Shown here: piece by piece, positions 1 to 7,484 of the stretch | Position numbering within the stretch: the stretch's first letter is position 1 | How the letters are laid out: every line of letters starts with the position of its first letter | Origin: Phycisphaerae bacterium | GTDB lineage: Bacteria; Planctomycetota; Phycisphaerae; Phycisphaerales; SM1A02 | Assembly (NCBI GenBank): GCA_016795035.1 | Contig: JAEUIT010000054.1 | Span: 62,001-126,000, forward strand | Direction: 5' to 3' | Length of the DNA: 64,000 bases | Program-made: the position numbers and the translations under genes | The notes under the pieces: generated by a model | Seen by the model: the letters and a program-made list of their open reading frames with translations, nothing else | Database searches by the model: none | What the model was told of the DNA's origin: nothing

Positions 1-2
1 TC

Positions 3-944
3 GGCAGCGTGTCGAAGGACGGCTCGCGGCTCGCGGCCCTTCGCTCGACGCCCACCGAGCTCGCGGAGGCGGGCGTCGTCGAGTTCGACCGGCGCCGCCC
101 GGCTGCAACGTGGAAATCGCTGACCTCGTTCAACGGCGCGCTGGCGAAGGAGCTCGAGCTCGTCGCCCCCACCGAGCACTGGGTCACGGCCGACGACGGC
201 CACCGCACGCACGTGTGGGTCATCCGTCCGCCGCGCAGCGCGCCGGGCGGCAACGCGAAGCGGCCCGCGATCCTTCAGATCCACGGCGGACCGCACACGC
301 AGTACGGCGCGAGCTTCTTCCACGAGTTTCAGCTGCTCGCGGCGCGGGGCTACGTCGTCGTCTACTCCAATCCGCGCGGAAGCAAGGGCTACGGCCGCGA
401 CCACTGCGCGGCGATCCGCGGCAGCTGGGGCGACCGCGACTGGGCCGACATCCAGGCCGTCACCGAGTTCATGCGCACGCTTCCCGGCGTCGATCCGAAG
501 CGCCTCGGCATCGCCGGAGGCAGCTACGGCGGATACATGACGAACTGGGCGATCGGCCACTCAAAGGCCTATCGCGCGGCGATCACCGATCGCTGCGTCT
601 CGAACCTCGTGAGCATGGCCGGCAACTCCGACTATCCGCTCGAGCCGGGCGAATACTGGCCCGGCTCCGCGTACGAGAACGCCGAGGCGATGTGGCGCAT
701 GAGCCCAATCGCGTATTTCAAGGGCGTCACCACGCCGACCCTGATCATCCACTCGGAAGGCGACCTCCGCTGCAACATCGAGCAGGCGGAGGAAGTCCAC
801 ACCGCGCTCTGCCTCCAGCATGTGCCTACGCGATTCGTGCGTTATCCGGCCTACACGAGCCACGGCATGTCGCGCAGCGGTCCGCCCGACATGAAGATCC
901 ATCGCCTCCGCGAGAATCTCGCGTGGTGGAAGCGCTGGCTCTGA
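3..944 (+). CDS. S9 family serine peptidase, C-terminal part (5' end outside window)
   Basis: The frame is open to the left edge and the visible part lacks the N-terminal beta-propeller, so this is the alpha/beta-hydrolase catalytic domain of a longer acylaminoacyl-peptidase or prolyl-oligopeptidase type enzyme. Such enzymes cleave short peptides. Numbering from the GTG at 9, the nucleophile is Ser172 in GGSYGGY, the acid is Asp252 in EGDLRC and the base is His285 in TSHG. The oxyanion region HGGPH lies near residue 92. All three triad residues are present, so the enzyme should be active. The GTG at 9 is probably an internal codon. Confidence 0.88.
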   Translation, partial: GSVSKDGSRLAALRSTPTELAEAGVVEFDRRRPAATWKSLTSFNGALAKELELVAPTEHWVTADDGHRTHVWVIRPPRSAPGGNAKRPAILQIHGGPHTQYGASFFHEFQLLAARGYVVVYSNPRGSKGYGRDHCAAIRGSWGDRDWADIQAVTEFMRTLPGVDPKRLGIAGGSYGGYMTNWAIGHSKAYRAAITDRCVSNLVSMAGNSDYPLEPGEYWPGSAYENAEAMWRMSPIAYFKGVTTPTLIIHSEGDLRCNIEQAEEVHTALCLQHVPTRFVRYPAYTSHGMSRSGPPDMKIHRLRENLAWWKRWL

Positions 945-1120
945 CGCGGCGTCGCGATCGGCGAGATTGCTGAATCTCGGGCGCATGCGTGCCCGAACCG
1001 GCGTGCATGGACGACGACATTCGGCCGTGCCTCGGTTTCTCCGACCGCACGAGCCCATCGAATCCGCCGTTGGAGGCCGACGATCGTCGGAGCCGCTTCA
1101 CCCCGTACACTTCGCGGCCC

Positions 1121-1717
1121 ATGCACGAACCGGATCTCAGTTCCCCCGAGGCGAAGGAAGCGATGTCGCACGTGCGGTCGATCCTCCGCTACATCGGCGA
1201 CGACCCCGACCGCGAAGGCCTGCTCGACACGCCGAAGCGCGTGGTGAAGGCCTGGTACGAGCACTTCTGGGGCTACAACGAGGATCCGGTCGAGCCGCTT
1301 CGCCGCACGTTCACCGAGATCGAAGGCTACGACGAGCTCGTTCTCCTGCAGGACATCGAAGTGCACAGCCACTGCGAGCACCACATGGTGCCGTTCGTGG
1401 GCAAGGCGCACGTCGCGTACATCCCGAACGGCCGCGTGGTGGGACTCTCGAAGCTCGCCCGCGTCGTCGACATCTTCTCGAAGCGGCTGCAAGTCCAGGA
1501 GAAGCTCACGGCGCAGATCGCGAGCACGATCTGGAACACGCTCGAGCCGCACGGCGTCGCGGTCGTTCTCCAGTGCCGGCACTTCTGCATGTGCTATCGC
1601 GGCGTGCGCCAGCCCGAGGCCGTCACGACGACAAGCAAGCTCTACGGCACGTTCCTTTCGAACCCCGCGGCCCGCGCCGAATTCTTCACGCTGCTGAACA
1701 CGCGCCCGCGCTCGTGA
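1121..1717 (+). CDS. folE: GTP cyclohydrolase I
   Basis: FolE converts GTP to 7,8-dihydroneopterin triphosphate, the first step towards folate and pterins. The 198-residue product has the usual GEDPxREGLLDTPKRV-like opening, the zinc-binding CEHH segment followed by VPFxGKAHVAYIP, and the late FCMCYRGV segment that supplies another zinc Cys. The ATG at 1121 is preferred because the product then has the length and N-terminus of short bacterial FolE; starts at 989 (GTG) and 1007 (ATG) would add an unconserved leader. No clear ribosome-binding site precedes it. Its stop directly abuts the convergent gene at 1718. Confidence 0.93.
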   Translation: MHEPDLSSPEAKEAMSHVRSILRYIGDDPDREGLLDTPKRVVKAWYEHFWGYNEDPVEPLRRTFTEIEGYDELVLLQDIEVHSHCEHHMVPFVGKAHVAYIPNGRVVGLSKLARVVDIFSKRLQVQEKLTAQIASTIWNTLEPHGVAVVLQCRHFCMCYRGVRQPEAVTTTSKLYGTFLSNPAARAEFFTLLNTRPRS

Positions 1718-4117
1718 TCAGCGGACCGTTCCCTCGCGCAGGTACTCGACGCCGAGCGACTCGAAGCCGGGACTCGGCGTTGCAGCCGCACGCGTGAAGC
1801 GCACGACGCTCGTGCCGCCCCAAAGCCACGGACTGCTGCGCGTCGCCCACGACCGGAGGTCGCAGGGCACGAACCGCGCGACGATCGTCTCCGGCAACGC
1901 GGAGGGCCGCGGCGCGACGCCGGCCCATTCGACGTCCTTCAGCTGCGGCACGAGTCGATGCCAGGTGCCGTCGCCGAGATCGGCCTCCCACGTGCCGCAC
2001 ACGTCGAGCCCCACATCGAGGAACGGCCGCACGAGCCGCACGATCACGCGATCGCCGAGGGGTCGGACGTTCATCCAGATCCGACGTTCGTCGCGGAAGG
2101 GGTCGAAGCGCTCGTCGCGCAGCACGGGATCGCGCGGCGCTGCGGGCAACACGTCCACGGTTCCGCGAACCGTGCCGCGCAGCACCGGCGGATCGAACGA
2201 CGCGCGGCGGGCGAGGATCGCGGGGCTCGCGGCCCATTCGAACGAGCGCTCGACGGTGGTCGGCTCGGTGAATTGCCCTAGGAAAAGCACGTTTGCGAAG
2301 GAGACGTCGCCGCTTCCGAGGTCGATGCTTCGCGCGACGATCGGCATCTGCATGCGCGACGTGAGGACGGGAATGATGGGGACGCCCACGGGCACGCATC
2401 GCTTGATCGAAAGCCCGTCGGGCGGCCCGTGCCGCGCGACGAAGGCATCGAGGAGCGCCTGCAACGGGGAGACGGGAAGGTCGGTGCGGCGCGCGGCGTC
2501 GGTGAGGACGGCGGCGAGCCCATAGCGCGTCGACTGCTCGATCGCCCACGGACGCTGCCGCTCGAGCGGCGCGCCGCGCGCGAGCCACTCCGAGATCTCC
2601 GTGGCGACGACCGTCGACTCCTCTTTCGTGCGGAAGCCCGTGACGAGCGCACTCAACGCGTCGACTCGCGTGGACTGCGTCGGTCCGTCGATCGCGAGCG
2701 CGACGCTCGCCCGCGCGGCGGACGTCGGCGTCGCGACTCGTCGCGAAATCACCGGCTCGATGCCGCCCATCGTCCAGACCGCGAACGGCCCGAGCGCCGC
2801 GACTCCGACGACGACGCACGCGGCCGCCACAAGCCGCCTTCCGAGACTGCGCCGCCGCGTGAACCACCGGACCGTGCGCGGATCGGCCAGCGAACGGCCG
2901 CATTCGGAACACCGCGTTGCAGGCGCGTCGCCCTCGCCGCGGACGAACGACCCGCAAGCCACGCACGCGGCGGGGGCGAACTGCGCCGAACCCCACGCGA
3001 TCGCCCGCGCGATCGAACCGACGACGACGAGAAGGAGACCGAGCGCGATTCCCACGACGAGCGCCGCGACGTACGGGGCCGCCGCGGCGCCGCCCGCGAC
3101 GGCCCGAGTGCCGTCGTCCAGCACGAACCCCGCGAGCCACGGCGGCAATTTCGACGGCGCGCTGAACCCGCGCCCGGGAATCTGGCCGATCGCGACGCGC
3201 TCGAGCCGAGCCTCCGCGTACGGAATGCCCCACTCCTTCGCGCCCGACGGGTCGACGAGGGTCGGGTCGGTCACCGCGACGCTCGCGCGGATCGGCCGCG
3301 CCACGACGCCCAGCGTGAACGCGATCTCGGCGTTGGGAGGAACCGGATCGGGGAGCACGACGTCGCGCCTGTACGAGGGGTCGACCCACGTCCAGCGATC
3401 GCGCCCATCGATCGCGACCGACGCGCCGTTCACGGTCACGTCGCGAATCGTGACCGCGAACGCGACGTCACCGGCATACGGCCAGTCGGGAAGCCGGCAC
3501 GACACGCGGCCGTCGTCCGAGCGCGAATAGGTCACCCCGCCGAACCACGGCGTGAGCGCCTCGATGAAGCGGGTGCCGGCGGCGCCGGTGGGCATCGCCG
3601 TCTCGGCGAGGTTGAGCATGACGCCGCGCTCGAACGCTCCCGACTCGCGGGAGATCGTGAGCGCGTCGAGCAGCGTGAGGGCGTCGTCGGCGTCGAGGCC
3701 GGCTTCCAGCTTCCGCTTCGCCGCGCTCGCGATGAACTCGGGGGCGAGACCGGCGTGTGCCAGCGCCGAGAGCGTCCACACCGGCGCATTGCCGAGCCAC
3801 GACCCGCCGCGCGCCCGCACGATGGAGCCGGCGGCTGCAACGCCGAGCGCGGCAACGCAGAGCGCGACCGCCGCGGCGATCGAGATCCATGAACGACGGA
3901 CCGGGATCCGCACGCCGCGACGGCCGCGGAGCGAATGTCCGCACGCGCACGTCGGCTCGGGATCCCACGCGTACGTGCGGGCGTCACGGCCGCAACGACG
4001 ACAGGTCGGCGTGCCGCCCGCGCGCGACCCGCGCACCGCACGCACGACGGCGACGATCGCCAGCATCGCGAGGATCGCGACGAGGAGCGGCGAGTAGTCG
4101 AAGCGGAGATACTCCAC
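1718..4117 (-). CDS. Hypothetical membrane protein with two zinc-ribbon motifs
   Basis: A 799-residue protein I do not recognise by name. It has a membrane segment at about 11-27, a CxxC...CxCGH zinc ribbon at about 39-61, a second membrane segment at about 78-98, a long predicted extracytoplasmic region, and then further membrane segments around 347-375 and 430-450 that bracket a second CxxC...CxxC ribbon. Paired cytoplasmic zinc ribbons next to membrane helices are common in planctomycete hypothetical proteins. The large soluble parts probably lie outside the cytoplasm. No catalytic motif was seen. It converges on folE with no gap. Confidence 0.75.
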   Translation of the reverse strand: MEYLRFDYSPLLVAILAMLAIVAVVRAVRGSRAGGTPTCRRCGRDARTYAWDPEPTCACGHSLRGRRGVRIPVRRSWISIAAAVALCVAALGVAAAGSIVRARGGSWLGNAPVWTLSALAHAGLAPEFIASAAKRKLEAGLDADDALTLLDALTISRESGAFERGVMLNLAETAMPTGAAGTRFIEALTPWFGGVTYSRSDDGRVSCRLPDWPYAGDVAFAVTIRDVTVNGASVAIDGRDRWTWVDPSYRRDVVLPDPVPPNAEIAFTLGVVARPIRASVAVTDPTLVDPSGAKEWGIPYAEARLERVAIGQIPGRGFSAPSKLPPWLAGFVLDDGTRAVAGGAAAAPYVAALVVGIALGLLLVVVGSIARAIAWGSAQFAPAACVACGSFVRGEGDAPATRCSECGRSLADPRTVRWFTRRRSLGRRLVAAACVVVGVAALGPFAVWTMGGIEPVISRRVATPTSAARASVALAIDGPTQSTRVDALSALVTGFRTKEESTVVATEISEWLARGAPLERQRPWAIEQSTRYGLAAVLTDAARRTDLPVSPLQALLDAFVARHGPPDGLSIKRCVPVGVPIIPVLTSRMQMPIVARSIDLGSGDVSFANVLFLGQFTEPTTVERSFEWAASPAILARRASFDPPVLRGTVRGTVDVLPAAPRDPVLRDERFDPFRDERRIWMNVRPLGDRVIVRLVRPFLDVGLDVCGTWEADLGDGTWHRLVPQLKDVEWAGVAPRPSALPETIVARFVPCDLRSWATRSSPWLWGGTSVVRFTRAAATPSPGFESLGVEYLREGTVR

Positions 4118-4135
4118 GGGCGAAGTGCATTCTCG

Positions 4136-4849
4136 TCACGCGCGACCGTACACGGGCACGAGCGCGCCGCTCGTCACCGCGTTGTCGGGCGACGCGAGGA
4201 ACGTGATGGCGGCCGCGACCTCGTCGACCTTCGGCCATGAGGCGTGGTCGGCCTTGGGCATCGCCGCGCGGTTCGCGGGCGTGTCCATGATCGACGGGAC
4301 CACCGCGTTGACGAGGATGCGCTCGGCCTTCGTCTCCTCCGCGAGCGATTGCGTGATCGACGCGACCGCGGCCTTGCTCGCCGAATACGCGATCATCCCG
4401 CCGACCGGCATGAGGACGGGGCGAGCGGCAACGTTGACGATGCGGCCGCCGTCGCGCGCGAACTCGGCGCTGCGGCGCATCGCCCGAACCGCCTCGCGGC
4501 AACAGAGAAACGCCGTGAGCGCGTTGAGCCGCCACTGCCGCTCGAAGTCGGCGCCCGAGGTCTCGACGATCGGCGCCATCGCGAAGCCGCCTGCAACGTG
4601 GATCGAGGCATAGAGCGCCGGCAGCGAGCGGAAGTACTCGCCCACTTCGGGCTCGGCTTCGAGATTCACCTTCGAGAGGGCGAGTTTGCCGGCGTGCGGC
4701 CAGCCTTCCAGCTCGTTCGCCTTGAACCACGGCACGTGCACCCGGGCGCCTTCGGCGAGCAGGCGGCCCACCACCGCGGATCCGAGCGCGCCGGAGCCGC
4801 CCGTCACCACCACGTCCTTGCCTTCGAATCGTCGAGTCGCGTTCTGCAT
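4136..4849 (-). CDS. SDR family oxidoreductase
   Basis: A 237-residue short-chain dehydrogenase/reductase with a Rossmann fold. The nucleotide-binding glycine motif TGGSGALG is at 16-23, the NAG-like element reads VAGG at 85-88, and the YxxxK active site is Tyr155/Lys159 (YSASK). The strand that normally carries the catalytic Ser reads VNVAAR, so Ser is replaced by Ala near 141-142. Either activity is altered or another residue compensates. The substrate cannot be inferred. The gene stands 18 bp from the preceding minus-strand gene and its upstream side faces the repeat-rich gap. Confidence 0.85.
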   Translation of the reverse strand: MQNATRRFEGKDVVVTGGSGALGSAVVGRLLAEGARVHVPWFKANELEGWPHAGKLALSKVNLEAEPEVGEYFRSLPALYASIHVAGGFAMAPIVETSGADFERQWRLNALTAFLCCREAVRAMRRSAEFARDGGRIVNVAARPVLMPVGGMIAYSASKAAVASITQSLAEETKAERILVNAVVPSIMDTPANRAAMPKADHASWPKVDEVAAAITFLASPDNAVTSGALVPVYGRA

Positions 4850-5197
4850 GGGGGGACAGAGTAAGGGAGAAAGGAACGGGTTCGGGGTTCAGGGTTCGGG
4901 TTTCAGGTGCCGGGTGGCCGACATAGGAGGTCAAGCGGCGCCGAAATTCTGTGCTCGCGCAGGACAGCGGCACTCGAAGGTCACCGGTTGACGGTCGCGG
5001 ACGCGCTCCCCGAGCTACGCGAACGCTTTCTGCGAAGGAGGAAGATCGCCTCTCAATAGGTCCTTCCTCAAACCGCGATCGCCCGAACTCCTCCGCGTCT
5101 CCGCGTTGCAGGAGCAGGCGGAACGATCGGCGAAGGCGGCGAGCACGGACAGGATCCGCGACGCCGGGGTGCCGGTTTCACGCGGAGACACCTTCTC

Positions 5198-5297
5198 TCC
5201 TATCCGTGTTCATCGGTGTTCATCCGTGGTTCCATCTCCTCCTCGTTGCAGGCAGAAGAGGAACCACAGATGAACACGGATGAACACAGATAGAACC
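5198..5297. repeat. Hairpin repeat element, copy 1
   Basis: An inverted repeat with 33-nt arms at 5201-5233 and 5260-5292 that match at 30 of 33 positions. The arms carry the iterated word GTGTTCATC / GATGAACAC. The 26-nt loop contains CGTTGCAG at 5244-5251, the reverse complement of the dispersed CTGCAACG word. The second copy lies 231 bp downstream. Confidence 0.85.
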
Positions 5298-5428
5298 CGC
5301 GTCATCCGAATACCGGTTTCACGCGGAGACGCGGAGACGCGGAGCTACGGCGAGCGACGCATGGCAATGGAACTGCTCGCGGGTCATGCCGCCGGCACGC
5401 TCCGCGTCGTCCGCGTGACCTGCCTTCC

Positions 5429-5528
5429 TCCTATCCGTGTTCATCGGTGTTCATCCGTGGTTCCATCTCCTCGTCGTTGCAGGAAGAAGAGGAACCACAG
5501 ATGAACACGGATGAACACAGATAGAACC
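5429..5528. repeat. Hairpin repeat element, copy 2
   Basis: A near-identical second copy of the hairpin at 5198, with arms at 5432-5464 and 5491-5523. The loop again carries CGTTGCAG (5475-5482). The copies differ mainly by two or three loop bases, so duplication was recent or homogenised. The element lies about 350 bp before glyQS. Confidence 0.85.
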
Positions 5529-5875
5529 CGGGGACCGTGAGGACGAGGTCGGTCCGCGCCCGGACGCATGCTCCTGATCGAATCACTCGCGGACGGCCAG
5601 GTACTGCCCCTATCCGGCGGCGGATGGAATAGGGAAGCACCTCCGTGGGCGAGCATCGCTGCTCGAGTTGCCTGCTCCGGGTGCCTGCTCCGGGTGACCT
5701 CCGAATGCTGTCAGTTGGGTGACCTCCCATTGCGGTCACCGGGCCGTTCAGGGTTCAGGGTCAAGCCATCACCCTTTGGCCGCTCGCACCCTTCGGTAGG
5801 ATGCCCCACCCGCGCGGACGACTCGGGGCACGCTCGCCTCACCCGCGCCGACCACTCTTTCTAGAACGCTCGCCA

Positions 5876-7390
5876 ATGGCCCGAATGGACGACATCGTCT
5901 CCCTCTGCCGCCGCCGCGGCTTCATCTTCCAGTCCTCCGAGATCTACGGCGGCATCAACGGCTTCTGGGATTACGGCCCGCTCGGCGCCGAACTCAAGCG
6001 CAACCTGAAGGGCGCGTGGTGGAACGACATCGTCCACCGCGAGCTGTTAGGCCCGGACGGCCAGCCGGTCGACATCGTCGGCCTCGACACGACGATCATC
6101 ATGAACCCGAAGGTCTGGGTCGCGAGCGGCCACGTCGGCGGCTTCAACGATCCCATGGTCGACTGCCGCGAGTCGAAGGGCCGCTATCGCGCGGACCACC
6201 TTATCGCGCTCGGCGCCGCCGAACCCGGCGCGCGGCTCTACGTCTACGTCGAGGGCGACGAGGAGCAGATGGCGAAGGCCGAGAAGACGCTCGCGAAGTA
6301 CGAGCGCCGCGACGCGCTCGACCCGGCGCGCCATCTGCGCCGCCCGTTCACCATGCTGAGCGCCGATGACCGCGCCCGCGCCGTCGGTCCGCACGCGAAG
6401 GAAGCCGGCACGCTCACCGAGCCGCGCATGTTCAACCTGATGTTCGAGACGCACTGCGGCGCGGTGCGCGACGAGGATTCGAAGGCGTACCTTCGCCCGG
6501 AGACGGCGCAAGGCATCTTCGTGAACTTCTGGAACGTCGTCGACACGAGCCGCGTGAAGGTGCCGTTCGGCATCGCGCAGATCGGCAAGGCCTTCCGCAA
6601 CGAGGTGACGCCGCGCAACTTCACCTTCCGAAGCCGCGAGTTCGAGCAGATGGAGATCGAGTTCTTCATCCGGCCCGACACCGCGAACGAGTGGTACAAG
6701 TTCTGGCGCGACTATCGCTTCAACTGGTGGCAGTCGATCGGCCTGACGAGCTCGAACCTGCAACTCCGAGAGCACGACCGCGACGAGCTCGCGCACTACG
6801 CGAAGGAAGGCGCCGGCACGAGCGACATCGAATACAAGTTCCCCTTCACCGATCCCGGCTATGGTGAACTCGAGGGCGTCGCGCACCGCGCCGACTTCGA
6901 CCTGAAGGCGCACGCCACGCACTGCGGAAAGGGCGACAAGCTCAAGTACTTCGATCAGGAGAAGAACGAGCGTTACTTCCCGCACGTCATCGAGCCGTCG
7001 GCCGGCGCCGACCGCGGCACGCTCGCGCTCCTCTGCGAGGCCTATACGCCCGACGAGTCGCGCGCGAGCAAGGTCTTCATGAAGTTCCATCCGCGCATGG
7101 CACCGATCAAGGCGGGCATCTTTCCGCTCGTCGCAAAGGACGGCATGCCCGAGGTCGGCGAGCGCCTCTTCCGCGAGCTGCGCAAGCGCTGGACGATCGA
7201 GTTCGACGAGAAGCAGTCGATCGGCAAGCGCTACGCCCGCATGGACGAAGCCGGCACCCCGTACTGCTTCACGATCGACGGCGAGACGCTCACGACGAAC
7301 ACCGTGACCGTGCGCCACCGCGACACGCAGGCGCAGGAGCGCGTGGCGATCGATCAGGTGGCGGCGTACCTCGGCGACCGGATCGTCTGA
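5876..7390 (+). CDS. glyQS: Glycine--tRNA ligase, single-chain dimeric type
   Basis: GlyRS charges tRNA-Gly with glycine. The 504-residue product is the alpha2 type found in archaea, eukaryotes and some bacteria, not the alpha2beta2 GlyQ/GlyS type. Diagnostic parts are the N-terminal CRRRGFIFQSSEIYGG, the RPETAQGIFVNF segment, class II motif 2 around GKAFRNEVTPRNFTFRSREF, EQMEIEFF, and the C-terminal anticodon-binding domain. The insertion after the first motif has a Cys-free linker. ATG at 5876 is chosen; another in-frame ATG lies at 5885. No Shine-Dalgarno is evident. Confidence 0.93.
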   Translation: MARMDDIVSLCRRRGFIFQSSEIYGGINGFWDYGPLGAELKRNLKGAWWNDIVHRELLGPDGQPVDIVGLDTTIIMNPKVWVASGHVGGFNDPMVDCRESKGRYRADHLIALGAAEPGARLYVYVEGDEEQMAKAEKTLAKYERRDALDPARHLRRPFTMLSADDRARAVGPHAKEAGTLTEPRMFNLMFETHCGAVRDEDSKAYLRPETAQGIFVNFWNVVDTSRVKVPFGIAQIGKAFRNEVTPRNFTFRSREFEQMEIEFFIRPDTANEWYKFWRDYRFNWWQSIGLTSSNLQLREHDRDELAHYAKEGAGTSDIEYKFPFTDPGYGELEGVAHRADFDLKAHATHCGKGDKLKYFDQEKNERYFPHVIEPSAGADRGTLALLCEAYTPDESRASKVFMKFHPRMAPIKAGIFPLVAKDGMPEVGERLFRELRKRWTIEFDEKQSIGKRYARMDEAGTPYCFTIDGETLTTNTVTVRHRDTQAQERVAIDQVAAYLGDRIV

Positions 7391-7484
7391 TCCACGGAAG
7401 GAGTCAGGATCGCGGAGTTAGGCGTGAGGGCGGGAGGCACCTCCGCACGTCGCGGTGCCTGACGGCCACTCGTACGATGACGGC

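Larger units (their letters stand above)
4850..5875. other. Repeat-rich intergenic region
   Basis: About 1 kb without a convincing gene. In order it holds a short G-rich GGGTTCGG/GGGTTCAGG iteration (about 4876-4912), repeated CGCGGAGACG-type units (about 5180-5190 and 5320-5345), two near-identical hairpin elements annotated separately, and tandem GCCTGCTCCGGGT and GGGTGACCTCC words at about 5670-5730. Repeats of this style recur between genes in planctomycetes and related phyla. No T-box or other riboswitch leader was seen before glyQS. Confidence 0.6.

Noticed and set aside
5198..5528. CRISPR array
   Set aside because: Only two copies, and each is an inverted repeat with a similar loop, not a direct repeat with unique spacers; no cas genes nearby.
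5580..5875. T-box or glycine riboswitch before glyQS
   Set aside because: No T-box core sequence, no terminator/antiterminator pair and no paired glycine aptamer pattern was visible.
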